A stretch of DNA of 64,000 nucleotides from Flavobacterium soli DSM 19725 (GCF_000422705.1 NZ_AUGO01000015.1:1-64000); one strand, 5' to 3'; numbered from the stretch's first letter, positions 7,546 to 14,914 are shown. Numbers and translations are program-made. Notes: a model not told the origin generated them from the letters alone.

Positions 7546-7582
7546 AAACCGCAAAGATCACTAGATTTTTGCGGTTTTTTTT
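7546..7582 (+). terminator. Terminator of tRNA-Ala
   Basis: AAACCGCAAA / TTTGCGGTTT stem with a 12-nt loop, followed by a run of Ts, 9 nt past the tRNA. Confidence 0.88.
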
Positions 7583-7601
7583 GTGTTTTATGAAGTAGCT
7601 A

Positions 7602-8099
7602 TTATGAAGTTGGCAAAGGAGCTCCTACTGCAATTTCGCAACGGTGTCCTGGTTGTCCGTGTGGCGGATTCATTCCCGGAGCCGTTGGTGCTACTGCTGC
7701 ATTTGTAGGCTGAGTCAATGTTGTTTTTGCAGCTGGTTTTTCTAAAGATGTTGGTTTAGGAACATTATGTGGTGCAGGGGCATTCGCTTTTGGCGAGTTC
7801 AAAGGCGCTCCAACGGCAATGTCACAACGGTGATTTGGTTGTCCGTGTGGCGGATTCATACCAGCTGCTGTTGGAGTGGCTCCTGCAGTTGAACTTTGAA
7901 CCGGAGCCACCGGCATTGGTGTTGATGCTGGAGCAGTTGTTGTCGCATCTTGAGGTGTTACCTCGATCGGGTTTTCTGGAGTTGCCACTGCTTCGGTCAA
8001 GGGAGTTTCTGAACTATCTTGTGGCTCTAATTCTTTCTTGCAAGAAGTGAAGAATATAGAAGCAACGAAAACCAAACTTAAAATTGTTTTTGTATTCAT
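7602..8099 (-). CDS. Proline-rich lipoprotein with two HGQPxHRC repeats
   Basis: 165 aa. The signal ends in a lipobox (FFTSC, Cys about residue 20), so it should be an outer-membrane or periplasm-facing lipoprotein. A low-complexity Pro/Thr/Ala linker follows, then two near-identical motifs NPPHGQPNHRCDIAVGAPL and NPPHGQPGHRCEIAVGAPL (about residues 83-101 and 142-160) separated by a second linker. Each motif carries two His and one Cys, a plausible metal site. The motif is known to me from Bacteroidota hypothetical proteins of unassigned function. It lies next to a Cys-rich microprotein and a metal-sensor-like regulator, which supports a metal-related role by context. Confidence 0.75.
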   Translation of the reverse strand: MNTKTILSLVFVASIFFTSCKKELEPQDSSETPLTEAVATPENPIEVTPQDATTTAPASTPMPVAPVQSSTAGATPTAAGMNPPHGQPNHRCDIAVGAPLNSPKANAPAPHNVPKPTSLEKPAAKTTLTQPTNAAVAPTAPGMNPPHGQPGHRCEIAVGAPLPTS

Positions 8100-8194
8100 G
8101 GGATTATTTTTAATTTAAAGAAAATCAAATATAAAACTTTAAAATCCTTTTCGAAATACATTAACATAAAATCATGAACAAAAACAATTTTAAC

Positions 8195-8225
8195 AAAAAA
8201 AAGAGACTGTTATAACAGCCTCTTT
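8195..8225 (-). terminator. Terminator after the Cys-rich microprotein
   Basis: AAAGAGGCTGTTATAACAGTCTCTTT on the minus strand, a stem around the TTATAA centre, followed by a run of Ts. It separates the microprotein gene from the downstream lipoprotein gene. Confidence 0.85.
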
Positions 8226-8233
8226 CTAATGGG

Positions 8234-8329
8234 TTAAACTTCGGTTCCGCAAGTGCAGTTGCTACCACAGTTACAGTTTTCGCATTTACAGTTTGGATTG
8301 TCGCATCCATTATTTCCTGTTGTTTTCAT
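8234..8329 (-). CDS. 31-aa cysteine-rich microprotein (metallothionein-like)
   Basis: A short gene read directly from the sequence: 31 codons from ATG at 8329 to TAA. The peptide has 7 Cys in 31 residues (positions 9, 14, 16, 19, 21, 25, 27), with repeated CxC and CxxC spacing such as CKCENCNCG. There are no aromatic residues. That composition is typical of metallothionein-like metal-binding peptides. A strong terminator follows directly, and a regulator with a metal-binding-like CxxC domain lies about 100 nt upstream on the same strand. No homologue is claimed by name; the coding call rests on composition, terminator and context. Confidence 0.75.
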   Translation of the reverse strand: MKTTGNNGCDNPNCKCENCNCGSNCTCGTEV

Positions 8330-8427
8330 GATTTCTAGTATTTAAATTATTAGTACTACAAAGTTAGAGCACCAGTTATGGTTTGCTTTATGCAAAAAAG
8401 GGGAAGATGTATATAATTTTTGGATTC

Positions 8428-8997
8428 CTAAAGGCTGTCGATGGACTTTCGTTTCTCGTTTCCAATCTTCTTGAAGAGGGAAGGCGAGAGTCCCGTTACC
8501 TTTTTGAATTGAGCCGAAAGGTGATGCACACTGCTAAAACCGGTTTTGAAAGCGATTTCGGTTAAGGAGAGTTGGTCGTAAACGAGGAGTTCTTTTACCT
8601 TCTCGATCCTTTGAATGATAAAAAACTGCTCGATGGATTTTCCTTCAATCGACGAAAATAAATCGCTCAAATAACTGTAGTCATAATGAATTTTGGAAGT
8701 AATAAAAGCCGAAAGATTTACTTTTTTATCCGAGGCATCGAGAAATTCAAGGATGCGCTTTTTGATGTCTTCAACGATTTTATTGATTCGGGTTGCAATT
8801 AATTCAAAGCCTACCTTTTTTAGTTCGGCTTCAAGGTTTTTTAGTTCAGATGGGTTTAATTCTTGTGCCACAACCACTTCTCCAAGATCGATCCTCTGGA
8901 TTGGAATGCCTAGATTTTCAAAGATGTTTTCTACCGAAAGAATGCATCTCGGGCAAACCATATTTTTGATAAGAAGGAGGTTGTTTGAACTTTTCAT
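8428..8997 (-). CDS. AraC-family regulator with N-terminal HMA-like CxxC domain
   Basis: 189 aa. The N-terminus (residues 1-65) looks like a heavy-metal-associated fold: NMVCPRCILSVENIF contains the CxxC at about 14-17, and VVVAQELNPSELKNLEAELKKVGFE follows the usual strand-helix pattern. The C-terminal half is an AraC/XylS double helix-turn-helix, with LTEIAFKTGFSSVHHLSAQF (about residues 144-163) as the second HTH. It probably binds a soft metal through the CxxC and controls nearby genes. It is upstream of the microprotein and the HGQP lipoprotein on the same strand. Confidence 0.85.
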   Translation of the reverse strand: MKSSNNLLLIKNMVCPRCILSVENIFENLGIPIQRIDLGEVVVAQELNPSELKNLEAELKKVGFELIATRINKIVEDIKKRILEFLDASDKKVNLSAFITSKIHYDYSYLSDLFSSIEGKSIEQFFIIQRIEKVKELLVYDQLSLTEIAFKTGFSSVHHLSAQFKKVTGLSPSLFKKIGNEKRKSIDSL

Positions 8998-9161
8998 ACT
9001 ACAAATTTAAACTTTTTATAAATAAGGAAAAGGGCTGTTTTATCGATGTTAATTAACAAATGTTGTACGTTGATATTCCTTAGATTTGTGATAGCAATTT
9101 CCTCCAGAAGCAATTTCTGCAAAGAACTTCCTCTACTTATTTTACACTAAACGAAACGAAT

Positions 9162-10418
9162 ATGTCCGACAGAATACGTGAAAAATTAACCATTCTTGCA
9201 GATGCTGCAAAGTATGATGTTTCCTGCTCGTCAAGCGGAAGCAATAGAAAAAACGACAGCAAAGGTCTTGGCGATGCGAGTTCTTCGGGAATTTGCCATA
9301 CCTATACCGAAGACGGACGATGTGTTTCGTTACTCAAAATTTTGCTGACCAATCATTGCATTTTCGATTGTGCATTTTGCGTTTCCCGAAAAAGCAATGA
9401 TGTGAAACGTGCCGCTTTTACGGTAGAAGAAGTCGTGGAATTGACGATGAGTTTCTACCGAAGAAATTATATAGAAGGATTGTTCCTGAGTTCGGGAATT
9501 TTCAAGAATGCCGATTATACCATGGAACGTTTGGTGCGAATTGCCAAAAAGTTACGTCTAGAAAATAATTTCAACGGCTACATTCATCTGAAAACCATTC
9601 CAGGTGCAAGTCAGGAATTGTTGACCGAAGCAGGATTGTATGCCGATAGGATGAGTATCAATCTGGAAATGCCAACCGAAGCCGGATTGAAATTGCTAGC
9701 TCCAGACAAATCGCATGATGATGTCAAGAAACCACTTTCGTTTATCAAGGACAGTATCATTCAATTTAAGGATGAGAAAAAAATCATCAAAAGCACGCTA
9801 AAGTTTGTTCCGGCAGGGCAAAGCACCCAAATGGTGATTGGGGCCACTCCCGAAACCGACATGGAAATCATGTACAGTGCCAATGAATACTATAAGAATT
9901 ATGATTTGAAACGGGTGTATTATTCGGGCTATATTCCGATTAGTTATGATACCCGAATGCCGATGATTGGAAGTCAGCCACCACTTTTGCGGGAAAACCG
10001 ATTGTATCAAACTGATTGGCTGATGCGTTTTTATGGTTTTGATGTACACGAAATTTTAAATGTAAAAAATCCGCATTTGGATGTAGATATCGATCCGAAA
10101 CTGAGTTGGGCACTCCGAAATATGGAACAATTCCCGATAGATATCAATACTGCCGATTATAAGATGATTCTCCGTGTTCCCGGAATTGGAGTAGGGTCGG
10201 CGAATAAAATTGTACAGGCTCGGAAATTTGGCAAGCTTCGTTCGGATCAGTTAAAGAAGATTGGAATTGCCTATAATCGGGCGAAATATTTTATCAGATG
10301 TGCCGATAGTGTTTTCCAATTGAATACACCCGAAGCGTTTACGGTTAAGAACCTTATTTTATCCGAAAGCAATAGCAAATATTTGAAAGTACCCCAAAAT
10401 CAGCTAAGCCTTTTTTAA
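9162..10418 (+). CDS. Putative DNA modification/repair radical SAM protein
   Basis: 418 aa. It carries the radical SAM signature CX3CX2C in NHCIFDCAFCVSR (about residues 64-73) for a 4Fe-4S cluster and SAM. The C-terminal part has a helix-hairpin-helix, LRVPGIGVGSANKIVQARK, a DNA-binding element. This matches the family TIGR03916 (putative DNA modification/repair radical SAM protein) as I recall it. Its stop overlaps the start of the next gene by one base (TAATG), the standard two-gene arrangement with the TIGR03915 partner. The substrate is not known. Confidence 0.88.
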   Translation: MSDRIREKLTILADAAKYDVSCSSSGSNRKNDSKGLGDASSSGICHTYTEDGRCVSLLKILLTNHCIFDCAFCVSRKSNDVKRAAFTVEEVVELTMSFYRRNYIEGLFLSSGIFKNADYTMERLVRIAKKLRLENNFNGYIHLKTIPGASQELLTEAGLYADRMSINLEMPTEAGLKLLAPDKSHDDVKKPLSFIKDSIIQFKDEKKIIKSTLKFVPAGQSTQMVIGATPETDMEIMYSANEYYKNYDLKRVYYSGYIPISYDTRMPMIGSQPPLLRENRLYQTDWLMRFYGFDVHEILNVKNPHLDVDIDPKLSWALRNMEQFPIDINTADYKMILRVPGIGVGSANKIVQARKFGKLRSDQLKKIGIAYNRAKYFIRCADSVFQLNTPEAFTVKNLILSESNSKYLKVPQNQLSLF

Positions 10419-11191
10419 TGATAACGTATGTTTTTGACGGAAGTCTGGAAGGTTTGCTGACAGCGGTTTTTGAGTTTTATGAACGAAAACCGGGCAAGAT
10501 TCAGTTGGTAAGTCAGGTACATTTTCAACCGACTTTTTTGGAAGAAACCTTTGAAGTTGTGAATGATGAGGCTAAAGCCAAAAGAGTCTGGGCGGGTTTG
10601 TGCAAGAAAATAAGCCCCGATTGGCGAAGCCGTTTCTACAAATGTTATCTCTCCGAAACACCTGAAATTTTCCAGCATCTGTTTGATTTTGCCTGCTATA
10701 TTTTTGACAATCCAAAAGGTGCCGAAGATAATTTCGGACATCCATCAGTAATCGCCCTTTCTAAAATGGACAAAAGCGTGAACCGTGAAAAGCATCGGAT
10801 GAAAGCTTTTATCAGATTTCAAGAAACGGGTGACGGTATTTTTTATGCTCCAATTGAACCCGATTATAATGTGTTGCCGTTGATTTCCTCGTTTTTCAAA
10901 AACCGATATGCCGACCAAAAGTGGATTATCTATGATTTGAAACGGAAATACGGTTTGTTTTATGATTTGGAAAAAGTGGAAGAAATCATTTTTGATTATG
11001 TTCCCGAAGTAAAGAAAAGCAATGTGCACCTGCCTTCGGAGGTGTTGAACGACAAGGAAGAATTATATGCTTTGCTTTGGAATGATTACTTCAAGAGCAC
11101 GAATATTCCTGCGAGAAAGAATATGAAATTGCATATTCAGCATGTTCCGAAAAGGTATTGGAAGTATTTGACGGAGAAGCAAAATAGGTAG
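10418..11191 (+). CDS. TIGR03915-type DNA metabolism protein
   Basis: 257 aa, translationally coupled to the radical SAM gene. It starts MITYVFDGSLEGLLTAVFE and contains RMKAFIRFQETGDGIFYAPIEPDYNVLP. The end resembles DUF4130, with the RYWKYLTEKQ tail. The family is almost always found beside TIGR03916. A region in the DUF4130 part resembles uracil-DNA-glycosylase folds, so the pair is thought to act on DNA lesions. There is no direct evidence of the reaction. Confidence 0.85.
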   Translation: MITYVFDGSLEGLLTAVFEFYERKPGKIQLVSQVHFQPTFLEETFEVVNDEAKAKRVWAGLCKKISPDWRSRFYKCYLSETPEIFQHLFDFACYIFDNPKGAEDNFGHPSVIALSKMDKSVNREKHRMKAFIRFQETGDGIFYAPIEPDYNVLPLISSFFKNRYADQKWIIYDLKRKYGLFYDLEKVEEIIFDYVPEVKKSNVHLPSEVLNDKEELYALLWNDYFKSTNIPARKNMKLHIQHVPKRYWKYLTEKQNR

Positions 11192-11228
11192 TAGCTTATA
11201 AAGATTTGAAGTTGATATTGTCATGAAG

Positions 11229-11261
11229 AGACCTAACAGGTTTTCAAAACCTGTTAGGTCT
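11229..11261. repeat. Palindrome CCTAACAGGTTTT, copy 1
   Basis: A perfect 15-bp inverted repeat, GACCTAACAGGTTTT and its complement, around a single C at 11245. A 13-bp version lies at 14888-14914. It sits after the radical SAM pair and before the tRNA-Met terminator. It is too short of a T run to be a good terminator and looks like a dispersed REP-type palindrome. Confidence 0.7.
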
Positions 11262-11271
11262 TCCGTGAAAA

Positions 11272-11304
11272 TAAAAAAAGCCTTTCCGTTAAGAAAGGCT
11301 TTTT
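11272..11304 (-). terminator. Terminator of tRNA-Met
   Basis: AAAAAGCCTTTC / GAAAGGCTTTTT stem with a six-base loop and Ts on the minus-strand side, directly after the tRNA 3' end. Confidence 0.85.
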
Positions 11305-11307
11305 AGG

Positions 11308-11381
11308 TGGTCCCACTTGGAATCGAACCAAGCACCTACTGATTATGAGTCAGTTGCTCTAACCGAATGAGCTATAGGACC
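11308..11381 (-). tRNA. tRNA-Met(CAT)
   Basis: 74-nt cloverleaf on the minus strand. Acceptor GGTCCTA pairs with TGGGACC (one G-U). The anticodon loop CTCATAA gives CAT; the T arm is TTGGTTCGATTCCAA. The first pair G-C and the D/anticodon arms fit elongator Met; tRNA-Ile2(CAT) cannot be ruled out from sequence alone. CCA is not encoded in full. Confidence 0.9.
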
Positions 11382-11394
11382 AGTTATGAGGATG

Positions 11395-11425
11395 CAATAT
11401 TACTACTATTTTCGTTTTGGTGCAA
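11395..11425 (-). promoter_or_regulatory. Promoter of tRNA-Met
   Basis: On the minus strand TTG (11425-11423), a 20-nt spacer, then TAATATTG (11402-11395), one base off the TAnnTTTG consensus. The predicted start lies about 10 nt before the tRNA. Confidence 0.5.
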
Positions 11426-11509
11426 CTATTTTCGGTTTTGATTTGCTGTTTTTTTGCGTTTTGAACCCGTTTGGTAACTCACAAAATCCTAATATTCTAA
11501 AAATCAGCT

Positions 11510-11911
11510 TTATTTTATTTCCTGGCAAAGCTCGATCAGAACACCATTTGTTCCTTTTGGATGCAGGAAGGCTACAAGTTTGTTGTCGGCTCCTTTTTTT
11601 GGTGTTTCGTTTAGGACGGTAAATCCTTCTGCTTGTAATCTTGCAATTTCAGCAACAATATCTTCTACATCAAAGGCAATATGGTGGATGCCTTCGCCTT
11701 TTTTTTCTAGGAATTTTGCAATCGGGCTTTCGGGAGTTGTGGCTTCGAGGAGTTCGATTTTGTTGGGTCCGTTCATGAAGAAGGACGTTTTTACGCCTTC
11801 GCTGGCTACTTCTTCTTGTTTGTAGGGTGGGGCTCCAAAAAGTTTTTCGAAAAGTGTGTTGGAAACTTCAAGGTCTTTTACGGCAATACCGATGTGTTCT
11901 ATTTTTCTCAT
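11510..11911 (-). CDS. mce: Methylmalonyl-CoA epimerase
   Basis: 133 aa from the ATG at 11911. It belongs to the glyoxalase/VOC fold: MRKIEHIGIAVKDLE at the start, GIHHIAFDVEDI in the middle (about residues 75-86), and GVLIELCQ near the end. The metal-ligand residues His, His and Glu are in place. It interconverts the R and S forms of methylmalonyl-CoA in propionyl-CoA/succinate metabolism. A longer frame adds 21 codons, but the likely promoter (TTG..GAACTTTG, about 11930-11956) would lie inside it, so the shorter start is preferred. Confidence 0.88.
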   Translation of the reverse strand: MRKIEHIGIAVKDLEVSNTLFEKLFGAPPYKQEEVASEGVKTSFFMNGPNKIELLEATTPESPIAKFLEKKGEGIHHIAFDVEDIVAEIARLQAEGFTVLNETPKKGADNKLVAFLHPKGTNGVLIELCQEIK

Positions 11912-12012
11912 TTTGGTTGGTTTGGGGCAAAGTTCGGAAAGTTTTTTGGGATTCAACACAAAGTTTGCACACAAAGGTCTCGAAGTTTAAATAATGCCTA
12001 AAGTTTTTCAGC

Positions 12013-12129
12013 TAGCCCCGATGGTGCCATTGTTTGAGCTCTTGCAACTGCCGTAAGAGCTGTTGCAAAGCGAGTGGCTCCAGCGGGAACATGGATGAAA
12101 CAAATGCCCGAGCTCCCGAAGCTTCGGGA
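12013..12129 (+). ncRNA. Structured repeat family 2, copy 2, with overlapping hairpins
   Basis: It begins TAGCCCCGATGG and continues to CCAGCGGGAACATGGAT, the same outline as the copies at 6468 and 14714. Between them two hairpins compete: AGCTCTT/AAGAGCT (12037-12043 with 12055-12061) and GCAAC/GTTGC (12044-12048 with 12062-12066). A perfect 16-nt palindrome TCCCGAAGCTTCGGGA follows at 12114-12129. It lies just upstream of the rbfA promoter. Transcription is not shown. Confidence 0.5.
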
Positions 12130-12173
12130 TTGCTTCTAATTATCATCAAAAAAAGATAAAACTTTGTGGCTTA

Positions 12174-12203
12174 TTGACTTTGCCTCGAAAAATCGTATTT
12201 TTG
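12174..12203 (+). promoter_or_regulatory. Promoter of rbfA
   Basis: TTG at 12174-12176, 19-nt spacer, TATTTTTG at 12196-12203. The start expected about 4-5 nt after the -7 box falls on the rbfA ATG at 12208, so the mRNA is probably leaderless. Confidence 0.75.
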
Positions 12204-12207
12204 CAGG

Positions 12208-12600
12208 ATGGAAACAAACAGACAGAAAAAAATAGGCGGGGTGATCCAAAAAGATTTGGTGGATATCCTGCAGGGTGAAGTGAGAAAAAACGGAATTTCG
12301 AATTTGATAATTTCGGTATCCAAGGTTGTAGTTACGACAGATTTGTCAGTAGCGACGGTGCATTTAAGTATATTTCCTCAAGAAAAAGCGGCCGAAACTT
12401 TGGCGGCTATAAAAACAAATTCGGCTTTGATTAAGCACGATTTGTCACAAAGAGTGCGTTTGCAATTGCGAAAAGTGCCTAACTTGACGTTCTTTATCGA
12501 CGACTCTCTGGATTATATCGAGAAGATTGACAATGCTCTTGCGGCAAAGGAAAATCCGATTGAAAACCGCGATTTGTTAGAAAGAAGAAGAAAATCGTAA
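12208..12600 (+). CDS. rbfA: 30S ribosome-binding factor RbfA
   Basis: 130 aa, the normal length. RbfA binds the 30S subunit and helps mature the 5' end of 16S rRNA, notably in the cold. It starts METNRQKKIGGVIQKDLVDI and has the KH-like fold with ISVSKVVVTTDLSVATVHLSI, RLQLRKVPNLTFFIDDSLDY, and a polar tail. The start codon coincides with the predicted transcription start. The next gene follows with one intervening base, so it is translationally coupled. Confidence 0.95.
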   Translation: METNRQKKIGGVIQKDLVDILQGEVRKNGISNLIISVSKVVVTTDLSVATVHLSIFPQEKAAETLAAIKTNSALIKHDLSQRVRLQLRKVPNLTFFIDDSLDYIEKIDNALAAKENPIENRDLLERRRKS

Positions 12601-12601
12601 T

Positions 12602-13801
12602 TTGAATTTTTCCCTTTACATAGCCAAACGCTACCTTAGAAGCGCCAGTAAAAATAATGCCATCAACATTATCAACTGGATTGCCACGATAGGAATTATT
12701 GTGGGAAGTATGGCGATGTTTGTTATTATGTCCGTCTTTAGCGGCTTGGTCGATTTCAGCCTTTCGTTTACGAATTCGGTTGATCCGGATTTGAAAGTTT
12801 TGCCCTTGACGGGAAAATCATTCCTTATTTCGCCCGAACAAGAAAGCCAGCTTAAAGGCTTGAAAGACATCGCTTTTTACAGCAAAGTTGCCGAAGAACA
12901 ATTGCTTTTTATGTTTGATGGCAAACAGCAAGTGGCCAATTTGAAAGGGGTTGACAGTGTTTTTACAAAAGTCAGCACGATTAAAGAAGGTGCTTTCAGT
13001 GGCGATTGGATTGAACCAGGAACGGTTCAAGTTGTGGTTGGCGGAATCATTGCCCAAAAATTATCGATGGGTTTGATGGATTTCAACAATCCGTTTGAGG
13101 TTTTTGTTCCCATAGCCGGAAAAGGCGACATCAACCGACTGGAAGATGCTTTCAGGAAAGAGGCCTTGGTGCCAATTGGCGTTTATTCGGTAAACGAAGA
13201 AATCGATGCAAAATATGTTTTTTGCGATTTGCCTTTGATTCAGGAGTTATTAAACTTCCAGAAAAACCAGATTACGGGTTTAGAATTAAAACTGAAACCC
13301 GAAGTTAATGAAGCAAATGTAGTTGCCGAACTTCAAAAGATTCTAGGTAGTAATGTGATCATTAAGAACAGAGCCCAACTCAACGATTCGCTTTATAAAA
13401 TGCTAAACACCGAAAATATAGCCGTTTATTTAATCTTTACACTAGTGATTATCGTGGTGCTTTTCAACTTGATTGGAGCTTTAATCATGATGATTTTGGA
13501 GAAAAAAGGGAACCTCAAAACACTTTACAATCTCGGAACCGAAATCAAGGATTTACGAAAGATATTTCTACTCCAAGGAACTTTGTTATGTGTAGTTGGT
13601 GGATTGATAGGTGTTGTTTTAGGATTGATCATCGTGTTTTTGCAACAGCAATTTCAACTCATCATGATTACCGATTCGCTCGCTTATCCTGTGAAAATCA
13701 CCATAATGAATATTTTTTTAGTTCTTGGAACGGTTATCGTTTTAGGATTTATAGCTTCGTTGATTGCTTCAAGCAGAGTCAGTAAAAAATTAATGGAGTA
13801 A
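12602..13801 (+). CDS. LolC/LolE-type ABC transporter permease
   Basis: 399 aa. It begins MNFSLYIAKRYLRSASKNNAINIINWIATIGI, a known start of the family, with a TTG start codon one base after the rbfA stop. Hydrophobic segments lie at about residues 25-45, 275-300, 325-350 and 370-390, with a large periplasmic domain between the first and second. The C-terminal part is an FtsX domain. In LolCDE such permeases release lipoproteins from the inner membrane. No ATPase or LolA gene is adjacent, so the precise partner is unknown. Confidence 0.85.
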   Translation: MNFSLYIAKRYLRSASKNNAINIINWIATIGIIVGSMAMFVIMSVFSGLVDFSLSFTNSVDPDLKVLPLTGKSFLISPEQESQLKGLKDIAFYSKVAEEQLLFMFDGKQQVANLKGVDSVFTKVSTIKEGAFSGDWIEPGTVQVVVGGIIAQKLSMGLMDFNNPFEVFVPIAGKGDINRLEDAFRKEALVPIGVYSVNEEIDAKYVFCDLPLIQELLNFQKNQITGLELKLKPEVNEANVVAELQKILGSNVIIKNRAQLNDSLYKMLNTENIAVYLIFTLVIIVVLFNLIGALIMMILEKKGNLKTLYNLGTEIKDLRKIFLLQGTLLCVVGGLIGVVLGLIIVFLQQQFQLIMITDSLAYPVKITIMNIFLVLGTVIVLGFIASLIASSRVSKKLME

Positions 13802-13973
13802 AATAGAAAAAAGAGGCAAGAGAAAAGACTTTTAAAAACTATTAAGGAATTAAGTTTCATTAAGCGTTAAAAAACTTAATTTTTCTTAATTCCTTAATGG
13901 TTCAAAAATTAAAATAAAAAAGAGGCAAAAAGAAAAACGTAAAAATCTTTTCTCTTGCCTCTTTTTTCTATTT
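13801..13973. terminator. Large nested palindrome between convergent genes
   Basis: Outer 28-bp arms at 13801-13828 and 13946-13973 are perfectly complementary; their core is GAGGCAAGAGAAAAG. An inner stem pairs AAGGAATTAAG with CTTAATTCCTT. A third, direct copy of AAAAAAGAGGCAAAAAG lies between them. It separates the permease gene from the convergent sodB and has T/A runs on both sides, so it can terminate both. Confidence 0.8.
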
Positions 13974-13984
13974 TCTAAAAGAGA

Positions 13985-14593
13985 TTATTTCTCGATAGCA
14001 AATCTTCTAGCTACTTCCGTCCAGTTAATTACACTGAAAAAAGCTTCAATATAATCCGGTCTTCTGTTTTGATAGTTCAAGTAGTAAGCGTGTTCCCAAA
14101 CATCCATTCCTAAAATTGGAGTTCCACCACAACCTACTTCTGGCATCAATGGATTGTCTTGGTTTGGCGTTCCGCAAACGTCTAATTTTCCACCTTTGTG
14201 CACACAAAGCCAAGCCCATCCAGACCCAAATTGAGTAGCACCAGCTTTAGCAAACTTCGCTTTAAACTCTTCAAAACTCCCAAAAGAATTTTCAATAGCA
14301 TCAAGCAAATCGCCTGTTGGAAGTCCGCCGCCATTTGGCGACATCACTGTCCAAAACAAATTATGATTGTAAAAACCACCACCGTTATTTCTCACAGCAG
14401 CATTCTTTTTGTCAAGATTAATCAAGATATTTTCAATCGTCAAACCCTCCAATTCCGTTCCGTCAATTGCAGCGTTCAAGTTGGTTGTGTAAGCATTATG
14501 ATGTTTTGTATGGTGAATTTCCATAGTTCGTGCATCAATATGGGGTTCCAATGCATCATAAGCATACGGTAATTTTGGTAATTCAAAAGCCAT
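13985..14593 (-). CDS. sodB: Superoxide dismutase (Fe/Mn type)
   Basis: 202-aa protein of the Fe/Mn SOD family; converts superoxide to oxygen and hydrogen peroxide in the cytoplasm. Metal ligands are visible: HHTKHHNAY (about residues 27-35), the FYNHNLFW region (about 75), and [19 protein letters not shown] (Asp and His, about 165-169). The typical start [20 protein letters not shown] is intact. Residue pattern alone does not tell iron from manganese, so the sodB name is tentative. Confidence 0.93.
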   Translation of the reverse strand: MAFELPKLPYAYDALEPHIDARTMEIHHTKHHNAYTTNLNAAIDGTELEGLTIENILINLDKKNAAVRNNGGGFYNHNLFWTVMSPNGGGLPTGDLLDAIENSFGSFEEFKAKFAKAGATQFGSGWAWLCVHKGGKLDVCGTPNQDNPLMPEVGCGGTPILGMDVWEHAYYLNYQNRRPDYIEAFFSVINWTEVARRFAIEK

Positions 14594-14630
14594 AGTATCG
14601 TGTTTTAAATGATTTATAAATAATTAAAAT

Positions 14631-14638
14631 CAAAATTA
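14631..14638 (-). promoter_or_regulatory. -7 box of sodB
   Basis: TAATTTTG on the minus strand fits TAnnTTTG. The expected start gives a leader of about 34 nt. A clear TTG at the -33 position was not found. Confidence 0.45.
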
Positions 14639-14713
14639 AACATTTAACTTTGGAAAAGGAAATACTATTTTGTTATAATTGTATTAACAAAAATAATAAT
14701 ACCGTAATTTTTT

Positions 14714-14859
14714 AGAAGCTCATCCTGCTTTTCATTACAATCTTTTTTGTCAATGGCTTTTTTTGCAAGCCACAAAAGGAGCTTCCGTTGGTCGCTCTTT
14801 TGCAGCAGCAAAAAATAGCCATTGCCTAAAAAAGGATTTCCATTTCAATCAGGGCTAGG
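14714..14859 (-). ncRNA. Structured repeat family 2, copy 3
   Basis: On the minus strand it begins CCTAGCCCTGATTGAAATGG and ends AATGAAAAGCAGGATGAGCT, matching the outline of the copy at 6468-6547. The middle is longer (about 90 nt) and forms an extended stem, with GGCAATGGC pairing with GCCATTGAC across GCTGCTGC/AGAGCGACC. It lies upstream of sodB. Confidence 0.5.
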
Positions 14860-14887
14860 GTGAAAGTGCTAAAATTCAACATCGGTT

Positions 14888-14914
14888 CCTAACAGGTTTT
14901 CAAAACCTGTTAGG
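14888..14914. repeat. Palindrome CCTAACAGGTTTT, copy 2
   Basis: CCTAACAGGTTTT and its complement around a single C at 14901. It matches the palindrome at 11230-11260 and is 2 bp shorter in each arm. Confidence 0.7.

Noticed and set aside
7769..8050. 93-aa plus-strand ORF
   Set aside because: Antisense to the HGQP lipoprotein; leucine-rich only because it mirrors Pro/Thr/Ala codons.
8383..8565. 60-aa plus-strand ORF over the AraC-like regulator
   Set aside because: Antisense shadow of a gene with clear domain motifs.
11386..11622. 78-aa plus-strand ORF after tRNA-Met
   Set aside because: Overlaps the methylmalonyl-CoA epimerase gene in the opposite strand; no supporting signals.
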